Shown here: positions 23,556 to 35,196 of the stretch, piece by piece
How the letters are laid out: each line of letters opens with the position of its first letter
Numbering within the stretch: the stretch's first letter is position 1
NCBI GenBank assembly: GCA_026724425.1
Contig: JAIUCV010000005.1
Coordinates: 35,127,784-35,191,783 of the forward strand
DNA: 64,000 bases
Reading direction: 5' to 3'
From: Erythrophleum ivorense
Taxonomy: Eukaryota; Streptophyta; Magnoliopsida; Fabales; Fabaceae
The notes under the pieces: model-generated
The model's database searches: none
What the model was told of the DNA's origin: nothing
Seen by the model: only the letters and a program-made list of their open reading frames with translations
Translations under genes and position numbers: made by a program

Positions 23556-26500
23556 TGTAACACCATAATTTCCTAGCTTGTCTCATGCCATTCTCATGCT
23601 TCACATCATGCATTTCATGAAGGAGCAAGGAAAAAGGATATAAAATAATGAATTTCTTAGCGTTGCGCTATGCATAAATTTTTCATTCGAAGTCCCGTGG
23701 GCCATATGGACTCATGTATAACATTCTCATATTTAATTACATAAATGAAACTCATTTCCATCACCAAAATTAGCTTAGAGCTTGTGTATAGCAAGGGGAT
23801 ACATAAAATTCATGAATGCAATCTCGGCCAGAATTTTCCTTTTTTTGTTACAAAGTTTGGAAAATTATAACTAATTCTAAAAAAATTGAAATCATGCATT
23901 CTTTATCATTCTAGAAAGCTACACATGTCTATTTTATGTTAAAAAAATGTCTAGACCATGAGACACCATACAGAAGATGTTTGATGTTTGAAAATGTGCA
24001 AAGCTCTAGCTGGCTACTGGTACAGTCATAGCTTTTTACTACAAACTTCAAAGTCCAATTAATTTCAAAAAAATTCAATCCATGAAAATGATACCAATAT
24101 GGAAAGTTACAGATGTTATCTAGAGGAAAAAAATAACTCTAGACCAGTTCAGGCATTTCCAGGCATCGAAAACCAATCAAACAATAACCTGGGTCAGTTT
24201 GGACGCCTGATGCTGGATAGAAACTTTAAAAATTCATATCTCCCTCTCTAGACTTCCAAATGATGTGCTTCTAGTTGGAACAAGTCACTGGGAGTGTATA
24301 GTTTCTCGTTGTAAAATTTTGTGGCAATTGGACATCATTTGGCCCTTAAGTGACAAAATTCATTTTCAGACCTGAGTAAATAGTACCCTTGACCAAAACC
24401 AGAAAATTTCTTAGCTTTGAAAATTCATCAAATATTCTATAGACCTCCAAAAATTTTTCCCTTTACCTTCCCAAAAAGCTGTCAACAAGCTCTAAATGCT
24501 TGCCAAACTCAGATCAAGAAGAGTTCATTTGGACAAAAAATGGTATAGGGTTTTAAAGTGGTCAAACTTTGCTCCATATAAGGTATCAAAATGTCCAAAT
24601 GGTCTCCTTTGATATTTGGCACCTCTTGGGCAAGTTTAAAAGCATGAATATGACTTGTATGAACTACCCAAGTGGTCCCAAACCTCATGCATCTCAATTT
24701 GGCCATTCTACTTCCATTTATACATGCATTTCCAATATGCTAGTTTGCCATTACATGTCCAAATGATACGTTTTCATACATATAACCTTAATTCTCATTC
24801 ATACATGATACATTAACATATTTACACATGCTCATATAGTTACATAACAATTTCATCAAGGGATTACATCATATGCCATGTATATGGCTAAAAAGGAAGC
24901 AAAACTAGGTATAATCATATACTTTGATGCCAATCTTCTTCAAGGCTTGGTGGCCTCCATTACCTTGCTCAATTATTTTATCTAGCATGTTAAGACATTG
25001 GAGAATAGGGGATGAGATTTAAAGAATCCCAATAGCTCATCTTCCATTCAATCACACATAAAGTATGCAAAACAAGTCTTACAAATGCATCCATGGACAT
25101 ATTGACATGTGCAATCATTTAATAAGCATTCTTAGCATTTGAAAAAGTCATATATAGCATATATAGGCTTGCCAAGTATGTGGATAAGCCTCACCCATTC
25201 ACTTATGGATCTTGGACTTGCCTCACCCATTTCTTTAAGAGGTTCTTGGACTCAACCTTACTCTTGAGAGTCAACCTCACTTTTAGGAGACTCTTTACTT
25301 TGTCTTAACCAATTCTAAGGGTTCTTGGCTCATCTTCACCATAGCTAGAAAGTTCTTGGCTTCTCCACACTTAAGCAAACCAAAGCAAGCACTTAAAATA
25401 TCATTTGAATGCATAAGACATCATCATGATACCATGGCATATGAAATCATACTAAAATACTTTTCATGGCTCAAAACACACATACACACCTTCAAGATAA
25501 TGTAGGCACACATCTATGCATAAAAGAAGTGGAGAGAGCTACCTTGCTAGCATTTGTACATTTTTTCTTAAGCCTTGAATCCTCTCCCTTGACCTCATAC
25601 ACCCAAGAAGGTGGAGATCACTTCTCTTGGCCTAGACACATCATATGAAAGCTAATTAAACTCTTGAAGCAAAGTCTAAGACTACACAACTTGCTTAGAC
25701 ACTAGCTTGGCTCATTAGCCCTTTTATATTTACAAGAATGCACTTAATGAAGCAACACCCATCAAATAAATTTTAAGCTCCATTCTTTCCTTTCAAATAT
25801 GATTCTTGACTCCTTTTAAGCCTCTTGGAGTCATCACACAATTAAAATAAAGAGCCTAACTACATGTTGCTTCTTTAGGTCATATTATAGAACATAAGGC
25901 ACCAATTCACTTTCTATGGTCATTTAAACTCTCATTTAGGCATAAAAATCAATGTACCAAATCATATTTTACAAGGAACATATGAAACCCTAGAATTTGC
26001 ATCTTAAATTTCCATGGTTATTTGTTAATTCTCTTTGCATATTCTTAATCTCCATAACCTTTTTCCTAAGAATCACCCTTGGTTCAGCTTAAAAACAAGC
26101 CCTCCTATGACTTCTTAAAAGGGACGAACCATAGGGAGAAGAGGAGCAAGGGGTACCAACCATGGAAAAAGAAATTACTCTATTTTTCCTTGTTTTCTCA
26201 CTTGAATCTTGTCTTCTTTGGCCTTCTCTCTTCAAATCTGAGTTTTCCCCTCTGTTCTTCCCTCAAAATAGATCAAAAAACTTCAAAAAAACCATAGGAA
26301 GAAAGCTCAAGAGGAGAGGAACAAGTTTAGAAGTAGAAGGAGCATGAAAATCCATGAAATTCCTTACCTTTTCCTTGTTTTTCTCCTCCTTTCTTCTCCT
26401 TGATGGTGTGCCTAAGAGAGCTGATGTTTTCTTTGGTTTTTTGGGCAAAATGGGTCATGCAAATGAAGGGGAAAAGAAATAAGAAACTTAAAGAATGTTC

Positions 26501-27091
26501 AAGAAGCTTCCACTTTCTTAAAAATTCTAATTTTGCCCTTCGTTTTTGGCATTTTCTTTTCAAACTTATTTTAGCTCCTTTTTTTAGAATCATCTTTTCC
26601 ATTATGAAATTCAGGTTCCCAATTTAATAAAATACCTTTAGAATCACTCAAATCGGAGTTAAAATCTTCCTGAATGAATCAGTCAAAGTTTGGGTCAACC
26701 GATGTTAGAAAACGTCCACCGGAGGGGTTTTAATTGTCTCAGGGCTTTCCATGGTTTTTAGAGCCTCTGAGAACCCCGAAGAACTCAAAACTTTCATTTA
26801 AAAAATTTTCCTATGTGAATTCCAAAATTTACTCAAAATGACGAAAATGCCCTTACATTTTATCAATCTTTCGTCACAATTCGTTTCTTCATTCTAGCTC
26901 TATTTTTCTTTCCGTCTGAGCCTAGGATTCTCACTTTTAGGAGTCTAGAATGCTTCCTAAATTTTTTGGGACCCTAACTAAGTCATTTTGAGGGACTTCC
27001 TTTTGTATCCGGTGAATTTTGTTATTGAAGAAAAAAATTATACATTATATTTCTCACGTTTTCTCTTATTTTTAGAGAACAGGATATTACA
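23556..27091 (-). mobile_element. Solo LTR, family A, minus strand
   Basis: Read on the minus strand, the LTR starts TGTAATATCCTG (at 27091) and ends CTAGGAAATTATGGTGTTACA's last bases at 23556. The flanks are a perfect duplication ATACA (23551-23555 and 27092-27096). Length is 3536 bp. Reverse equivalents of the GGTGAGG repeat unit lie at about 25160-25370, and the CCTTACCTTTTCC run near 26365 is the inverted donor-like AAGGTAAGG. The ORFs at 24569-26627 are fortuitous. It lies inside the Athila 3' LTR. Confidence 0.93.
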
Positions 27092-29651
27092 ATACACCGC
27101 ATTCTCATATTCATTTACACATATACACATGCAGGGGGGACCACCAATTCACACAACACACCATCATGCACGAGTTACCTCCAGCTTCCATCATTCAGAA
27201 CACTCAAATCTCTAACACATAGCAAGCTTATTCACATCACACGCTTACTCATACAATCATTTGCACAGCTTCCACTTTGAATCACATCTAGTCACATGAA
27301 TACACATTCAAATGTAGCTCTAGGTTAGCCACTGCATTCCATCTCCATACACACAATCATATGAGAAGGAGCTAAGAGAGGCTCGGGAAGCAGAACATAT
27401 CACACCATTCACATATGTCATCGCACACATATGGGAAAAGCTTTGCACCTAGCTCTCTCTCTTTACATGGGTCCAGTCCCACATGGCAGCATGAAGACAC
27501 TCTCACAAATTACACATAAATCTTTATTTAGCAACATACTATGTCCAACTTACATGTAGTCACTCCACGAAATGGATCATGTGCACGGAACATGGGCACA
27601 TAGCATTTCATGTCACCAAATCACTCATTCATGCACGGTCTTTCCATTCATTCACACTTATATATATACATACACGTGGAACATAAGAAGCATGGGATTA
27701 GAGGGAAGGAATGACACATAAAGTCACGTGAGCATGGAGCAGATCCATTTCATTCATTCTCTCATAGTGGCTTGGATTTCTTTTTTGGTAAGGTCCTTGA
27801 TAGTTGTTGTGTCACGTAACCACAAAATAAACTAAGTTGAAAAAGATTTGCAGTATAGGGTGTGACCTAGATCATTTCTCTCAGAAATAGATTTCAATAT
27901 TTAATTGAGCTTTCTAAGTGTAAAGAACTCTATAAGCTATCTAATTAAAGGGGGTTTTGAATTAACTAAACTAACTAAAATTAGAATGAATTAAAATACA
28001 AATTACTACCTAAATTGTATCAATGAAAAAGTAACTAATGGACTTGTTACTAGCTTTAGATTCATTCCTTGGTATCCACTATCCTTATCTTAATTCAATT
28101 ATCAATAGTTCTGGTCTAAGAATTCCTATTTGTGTTCATGGTAATGCATCTTGAGTTACCATACAAGATTTAAAAGATTAATAATTTAATATTGAATTGA
28201 AACCTCAACTCTACATTGAATCATTAATTCTTGTCCTTAGGATCAATGAACACTAAATTTGAATGATTAATCGATTAATTAACCTTTAAATTATCACCCT
28301 AAGATGTTCAATTAATTAATCAAACTCCCAGGAAATTTCAAATTAGACATTCAAGAACTCAATTTCTCATATACATTTCATCAAACACCTTGACTGCATA
28401 CATGGATAATTGTAAGAAAATGAAAATCTAGTACTTAATTCAATCCATTAATCATTCAAATACTCTCCTAATTAGTTTCTAAGCAGCTACTAATTACAAA
28501 TAATAGAAATCTTTAATTAGATACAATCTTAACCAAGATAATATAAGAAAGAGAAAAGTACTAGAAAGAGAGGAAAATGAAATAAGAATCTTAGCCAAAA
28601 TCCCTTACTATACTCCATGGATTCAAGTTTTAATCCAAGTTCTTCATCCAAGCTAGCCATAATTATGGATTAATGTTTCATTGGAGGAGATGGATAGAGG
28701 AAAAATGGAGTGAATGAGCCATAGCTGAAGGGGATGAAATGGAGTGAATGGGATGAGATGGTGCGTGGATGGATTGGATCGAGTGCTGCCAATGAATTCT
28801 CAATGGATTAATTATGCCTGAGCCTTTATTAAACCACGTGCTCAGCCCATGCTCCCCTTTGCTTCTCACATGCTCCTATTTAATTCACATGCCCTTGGCT
28901 TCTATTGATTCTCAAGTCCCTTCATGTGGTTCTCTCATGTTCACTTAAGCCCGAGCATCTTTTATTCTACTGTTCACATGAAAATCATGTGAAGAGATGA
29001 CCTGGTTGTGCTTATTCCTCTGGCTAGTTGTGTAATATGTTGTTTATATCTCACAACCTATGCTTCTTCATCACGTTCTCCCCATGCTTCTTTCACTCCT
29101 TTTCTCATGAGTTCTTCTCTCTTTATTCTCTCACGGGTCAGGTGCCTTCTCACCTTCTATTGGTGCTATATGGAGCTAATATGTGTGTGTGTGTTTACAT
29201 GAATAAGTTGCTATCTTGAGTGTATGAATGTGATTACATGGAAAAGCAACTCCCTCCACATGCTAATGAATCTACATGGAATGACCTTCACAACTACATG
29301 TGTGTGAGTGAAGCTTTGAAAGAATGTTATGTTGCTGTCTACATGCCTTTTTTCCCTCTCATCCATGCTTCTTATCCTTCACAAACCTGTGGCTTCTTGT
29401 TCCTTCTCCATGCAAACTACTTTGTAGCATGTTTTGCTACGTGGAACTGTGTGTGCTGTTTATGTGAGTGCAGAACCCATGAAGTGTGTATAAGGTAAGG
29501 GAGAGAATGGTACAAGCCTCTTACATGAATTAGTGGCTAAGACCTACATGTGTGTATTTGTGAGAGGGCTTGACGTGGGTAAATGGAGAGTGCCTAAGTG
29601 AGATGTGAAAATGAAGTGTTATGCATGTGTAAGTGTGAAAGAGAAAAAGTG

Positions 29652-32600
29652 TGTAATATCCAGTTTTTGTTAAACGATGGAAACGGGTACATTTTCAAAG
29701 CAAGCCCCCCAAAATGAATTAGTTAAGGTCCTAAAAAATTTAAGTAGCATTCTGGACTCCTAAAAATGAGAATCTCAGGTTTCGATAGAAAGAAAAATAG
29801 AGCTAGAATGGAGAAACAAATTTGAACGAAAGACTTACGAACGTAATGGCATTTTTGTAATTTTAAGAAAATTTTGGAATTCTCATAGGAGGGCCTTTTA
29901 AATGAAAGTTTTGAGTTCTCCGAGGTTCTCAAAGGCTCTAAAAATAATGGGAAGCACCGGGATAGTTAAAACCCTTCGGTGGACGTTTTCTAATATCTGT
30001 GGACCTAAATTTTGACAGATTCGTTCGAGAAGATTTTATCTCTGATTTGAGTAATTCCAAAGGCATTTTATTAAATTAGGAACCTAAATTTTATAATGGA
30101 AAAGAAGGCTCTCAAAAAGGAGCTAAAACAAACTAGAAACAAAAATGCCAAGATGAATGGACAAAATTAAAATTTTTGAAAAGTGTTTCTAAAAACCACC
30201 CCTATATATATGGTGCCTCACCTCTTCACTCATTTAGCTCAACTAGCTTCTGCCCTAAACCAAAGGAAAAACCCTAAGAGTGAGGCACATAAGAAGGAGA
30301 AGAAGAGAAGGAGAAAAGCAAGGCAAAAGGTATAAATTTCTTGGTTTTTTTCATACTTTCTCTTTAGCAAACCTCTTTTCCTCCATTTCTCCTTCTTTCC
30401 TATGGTTTTATTGAAGTTTTTGGATCTATTTTGAGGGGAGAACAAAGAGAAAAATTCGGATTTGAAGAGAGGAGGCCAAGGAAAGGAAGAATCAAGCAAG
30501 AAAACAAAGAAAAATAAGGTAAAACTTCCATCCTATGGTAGCTACTTCTTCTCCCTTTTCTTCCTTGGTTTGACTTACATATGGCTAGCCCTAAGGAGTT
30601 AAATTTCTAGCTAAACCAAGGATGAATCTTAGAAATTTAAGGGAGGAGAATAAGAATATGCAAAGAAAACAACAAAAAAACCATGGAAAATCAAGATAGC
30701 AAACCTAGGGTTTCAAGTGTTCCTTACAAAATCTGTTTTGATACAATAATTCTTAGGCCTAAATGAACATTTAAATGAGCTCCTAAGATCCCTAAGAGGC
30801 TCTTCATATGCATCTTCCATCAAGAAAACAAAGCAAAGTCCATAGGTGCCAAAATCAAGCATAGTTTCAGCCTAGAAGGGATAAAATACCTAGGGATAGT
30901 TTTAATTTGTTCCAAGCCCATTTTTGAGTCATATATGATGAGTGAAGATGAGAGAAAGCCTTGGAAAAAAATTTAGAAACCATAGAAAGTGAGATGGCCT
31001 TATATGTTCCATAATATGACCTAAAAAAGTAACACCTAGTTTGGCCCTTTGTTTTAATTGTGTGATGATGCCAATAGGCTTAAAAGGAGTCAAGAATCAT
31101 AAATGAAAGGAAAGAATAGAGGCTAGAACTCAATTGATAGATGTTACTTCATTAGGTGCACTTTTGGAACCATAAAGGGGTTATTAGACCAAGTTAGTGT
31201 TTAAGGAAGATGTGTAGCCTTAGAATTGATTTCAAGAACCTAATTGGCTTCCAGATATTGTGTTTAGGCCAAGAAAAACCAATCCCACACCTTTGTGTGT
31301 GTAAGGCTGAGGAAGGGATAGCATTTTAAGAGGAAAAGTGTATGGTTGAACCAAAGGCAGCTCACTCCTCCTTCTCTCGTGCATGAATATATACTTGACT
31401 TGTCTTTAAATGTGTGTATGTGTGTTTTAAGCTATGAAAAGTATTTTAGTATGAGTTTTTATTCCATGGTACCATGATAATGTATTATATTTTCAAATGA
31501 TGTCTAAAATGTTTGCTTGAGTTTGCTTGAGTGTGGAGAAGCCAAGAACTCTTAACCACGGTGAAGATAAGCCAAGAACCCTTAGAAATAGTTGAGAAAA
31601 AGTAAAGTGTCTCCTAAGAGTGAGGTTGAGCCAAAATCTCCTTGAAAAACATGGGTAAGGCAAGTCCAAAATCTGTAAGTGAATGGGTGAGACTAATCCA
31701 CTTACTTAGCAAACCTATGGATGCTTTATATGACTTACTCACATGTTAAGAATGCTTCTTGAATGACTATGTCATCCATTATGCTCATGTATGCATTTTC
31801 AAGACTAGTTTTGCATTCTTTATGTTTGATTGAAAGGGATATGAGCTATTAGAATTCTGTGAATCTCATTCCCTGCTCTCTAATGCCTTAACATGCTAGG
31901 TGGACCAAGTAAACAAGGCAGTGGAAGCCAACAAGTTGGAAGATGAAAGTATGACAACAAAGTGCATTGATTTTGCTTCTTTTATGGCCATATGAGTGGA
32001 AAATGTTGTAATCCCTTATTGTATATGTCCTATGACCTCATGAACATATGTAATTATGCAAATGTATCATGTACAAATGAGATTTAATGTTATATGTATG
32101 ATATAGTGCAATTTGGGTATGGAATGGCAAGACTAGCCTTATGTAATCTTATGTATGTCATGGGATGAGAGAGTCAATTTTTAAATTTTGGTTTTGTACA
32201 CCTTTAAGACAAGTTTAGAATGTCATTTTGGTGCATTCTCACGTGCTCAAGTGGTCATGGTTGCCTTGGAGCTCAAAATAGACCATTTAGACCCTTTGGA
32301 CCCTTTGTAAGACACAAAATGAGCCATTTTGCAATCTAATATCACAATCTGACCAAATGAATGAATTTGTCCATGAAATGTGGTACACATATAGATCTTA
32401 TCTAAATGTTTTTGGGAAGTCAAAGACCAAATTATTTGGAGCTCTGTGAAATTAATTATAAATTTTCAAAGTTGGCATTTTTTTGCTGAACTAATATAAG
32501 TATTGTTCATATGGTCAGAAACTTAGGCTGTGTCATTCATAAGCCAAATGATGTCCAATGCTCATGAAATTTTACAAACAGAAACTAGACATGTAAGTTT

Positions 32601-33140
32601 CTATGGCCACCAAGATCATACCAATTGGACCTCTGAGTAGGGCAATATAAATTTTTGAAGTTGAAAATCAATAGCAAGGATGACAGTCGACCTTTGGTAC
32701 TATTCTATCAATTTCCAGTGACTAAAAGCCCTTGTTGAGGTCTAGACATATTTTTAGAATAAAATATACATCTGTATCTTTCCATAATGGTAAAAATTTC
32801 ATGATTTTAATTTTTCTAGAATTAGTTATGATTTTTCAATATTTATAACAATAAACTGAGTTTTCTGGCCAAGGCTGCAACTATGAATTTCATGTATTTC
32901 CTCCACTTGCACAAGTTCTAGGCCACTTTTGGTGATGAATTTGAGTTGTATCTATATAATTAAATATGAAAATGAGATACATGAGTCCATATGGTCTACA
33001 AGACATCGAATGGAAATTTCATCCCCTACATAACACAAAAATATTTACTTTTCTATATGTCATTTCCTTGTGTTCTTGAGAAGTGCATGGCATAAGACAT
33101 AGAAGTTGCATGAGATAAGCTAGAGAGTTATGGTGTTCTA
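29652..33140 (+). mobile_element. Solo LTR, family A, nested in the Athila-type solo LTR
   Basis: It starts TGTAATATCCAG and its right end decays to TATGGTGTTCTA where TATGGTGTTACA is expected. Length is about 3.49 kb. It is the family A copy closest to 6883-10051 by eye. A TATA box TATATATAT lies at 30203-30211. The flanks (AAGTG and GAGAG) do not form a convincing duplication, so either one flank has mutated or the right border is off by a few bases. No internal region. Confidence 0.85.
30203..30211 (+). promoter_or_regulatory. LTR TATA box
   Basis: TATATATAT lies about 550 bp into the LTR and is followed by GGTGCCTCACC and CATTTAGC, the same arrangement as at 16697. It is the probable core promoter of this LTR family. 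Confidence 0.55.
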
Positions 33141-34870
33141 GAGAGGGAGCTTGTGAGTGTGCAAATGGTGGGTTGGACTTGGACGTGCCTTTCAATCATA
33201 TTCTTTTCTCACATGTCTAGCCCTCTCATTCCACGTGCAATGCCCATGTGAAGATGATATGCATGATGTTTTAATAAACCTAGAAACATGGAGTGAACTG
33301 CATTTATTTGATACGTGAGATAATGGAGTGCCTAGCTTGAATTTGGACATCCCTATATATGTGTGATCATGAAGATGAAGTAAAGAGCTATCTTTGTGCA
33401 CTTCTCCCTGCAAAAGAGAATGAAATGCATCACATTTTGGATGGGAATGAAAACTATGCCTTTTATTCTCCATTATTATTATCATATATATTTTTAATTT
33501 CTAAAATTTTTATTAAAAATTCTAAACAAATATTCTCCCTTTAAGTTCTATTTGCCTAATGAAAATCTACAAAAATAATGGAAAACATTATTTAAGAAAA
33601 TTTACAAAATTATTTAAAAGAAGTCATGCATTAAAATCAATAATTTTGCAAATTAATTCATAAAGTGCAAAAAATGGCCAATAAAATCAATTATCATCTA
33701 ATAAAACTCATTAAGCCATAGTTATTCATCAAAATGTCCAAATTAAGGGAAATAAAATATATAAAAATAGCCTTTATCAGTTCTACATGTGAAAAAAAAA
33801 AGGAAAAAACATGAAGGAGGCTTGGGTTTTAAAGGGACAAGGTAGAGGACTTTTTGGGGGTTTCGGGAGTTCCAGAGCATGAGACGTGATTCATTATTCA
33901 TCTATTATCAAGCTCTATGTTGTGACTCCCAATTCCAATCTCCTTATTCAACTATCTATTTCCTCTAATGGAAGCTTGAATTTACCTTGGAAGCTGGCTG
34001 AGAATGTGACTTCAATGGATGAAGATTTGAGCTCCAAGATTCATCTCCAAATTTAGCTAACTTCTTTTCTCTTTATCCATTACTTTTAGCATTAATTCCC
34101 TTATTTAATTTGGCTAGGTTTAGCTTGTTAAATGGAGATTTTGATGGTTGATGGTATTGGATTCAATTGCTCTGTAATTTTGATTGTAATTTCACATTTG
34201 GAGACTTATTTTGAAGCCTAAGTGTTTGTAGAAATTCCAATTTTAATGGCTATCTAATTTGCTAGTTAATTCCTCTTGTTTTTAGGTTATTTGATGCAAT
34301 GGTCATTATATTAAACAGCTCGACTTTTATGTGATGTTTGTACTAGAAGAAACCTTTAATCTAATTGGTTGATTAGCATCTTTAAGGGAATTATTCAATG
34401 ACTTTAATGAGCATTTAGGTACTATTTTAATGTGTTCTTATTCCAAACTCAAATGGCTAATTTTTCATGATTCTTTATGGTTGTAAATTCCTTAATAACT
34501 AGTAATTTGAGTCTTAGATAGTAATTTAAGAATCTTTATGAAGAATACACTAAGAAGCAAGAAGTTAAATCCAAGTTTTGATATATTAAAAGGGAGCAAG
34601 GATAACTGAAGTTTAGGAAGTCCATTTAAAAGCTAGTTACCACTCTTTGCCATCACTTAGTTATAAGTTCTTAGTTCTTGTTAATTTCTTTAATTCATTT
34701 AAATTTTTAATAAATCAAAATCCCCCTAAACACCTCTGATTTGATGTCACTAGGAGAACATTTTCATAGATAAGTAAAAGCAAAACTCATTAGGAAATGA
34801 CCTAGATTGTACCACTAGCTACAAATCTTTAATCAACCTAGTTATTTGAAGTTGCTTGATACAACCATCA

Positions 34871-35196
34871 CCCCTCCTTCTAAACCTTTCCCAAATTCAT
34901 AATGTCTTCCACATCTCTTAGTTAAAGAACAACCAAACCCTTTGCATGTCATAAAACATGAATTTGTGCATTTACAACACAATTTATCCTATGTTATAGA
35001 ACCAAAAGAAATAATAGATAGAAAAGTCAAACAATTACAAAACAAAAGCATCTCGCTAGTCAATGTGGTCTGGAAAGGGCTATCCTTGAATGAAGCTACT
35101 TAGGAAACTGAAGATGACATGAGAAAGCATTATCCAACATTATTTTCATAAGGTACATAAATTTTTTAGAACAAAAATTTTTTAAGGGGAAGGAAT
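34871..35196 (+). pseudogene. Integrase tail with chromodomain of an older Tekay element, plus PPT
   Basis: The fragment starts inside integrase, just after the Athila LTR, with LPPSKPFPNS and the NPLHVIKHEFVH segment that follows the GPF/Y module in Tekay elements. The chromodomain-like tail at about 34990-35148 has KQLQNKSISLVNVVWKGLSL, then NEAT, a stop for Trp, and ETEDDMRKHYPTLFS, ending at TAA 35149-35151. Stops replace Gln and Trp codons. A polypurine tract AAGGGGAAGGAAT (35184-35196) precedes the LTR. The rest of this element lies left of the Athila insertion and outside the window. Confidence 0.85.

Larger units (their letters stand above)
27798..33779 (-). mobile_element. Solo LTR, Athila type, minus strand, split by a nested solo LTR
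   Basis: On the plus strand it starts TGATAGTTGTTGTGTCACG and ends GCCTTTATCA, so the termini form an inverted TGATA/TATCA. Flanks are GTCCT (27793-27797) and GTTCT (33780-33784), a 5-bp duplication with one transition. Without the insertion 29652-33140 it is about 2.49 kb. It resembles the copy at 44931-47120, for example the shared CTTCATCCAAGCTAGCCA at about 28642 and 45768. It also resembles, in reverse, the Athila 3' LTR in which it sits. Minus-strand ORF 28678-28869 and nearby ORFs are not genes. Confidence 0.9.
22908..34870 (+). mobile_element. Athila 3' LTR, split into three pieces by two later insertions
   Basis: The LTR starts TGATAATTGC after the PPT and ends CAACCATCA at 34870. 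Pieces are 22908-23555, 27097-27792 and 33785-34870. Removing the two insertions and one copy of each target duplication leaves about 2.44 kb, close to the 2.49 kb and 2.19 kb of the two related minus-strand solo LTRs. The first 60 bp match those LTRs in reverse (TTTTTATATA, CAGGCATTTTGATGA). The last 150 bp share the segment with CCCCCT, ATGA(C/T)CTAG(A/G)T and CTTGATACAACCATCA-like ends. Beyond 34870 a Tekay integrase frame begins. Confidence 0.88.

Noticed and set aside
27798..27830. A possible reversed primer-binding site, which would make the Athila-type LTR part of a full minus-strand element
   Set aside because: The similarity needed many transitions and an extra three bases, no gag lies beyond it, and the flanking GTCCT/GTTCT duplication shows that the LTR ends here.
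29008..29498. Three neighbouring plus-strand ORFs suggesting a small exon cluster
   Set aside because: They fall inside the minus-strand Athila-type LTR, use different frames, and are not conserved in the sister LTR.
33192..33485. A 97-residue minus-strand ORF with several His residues
   Set aside because: It lies within the Athila-type solo LTR and has no homologous conserved frame in the related LTR at 44931-47120.
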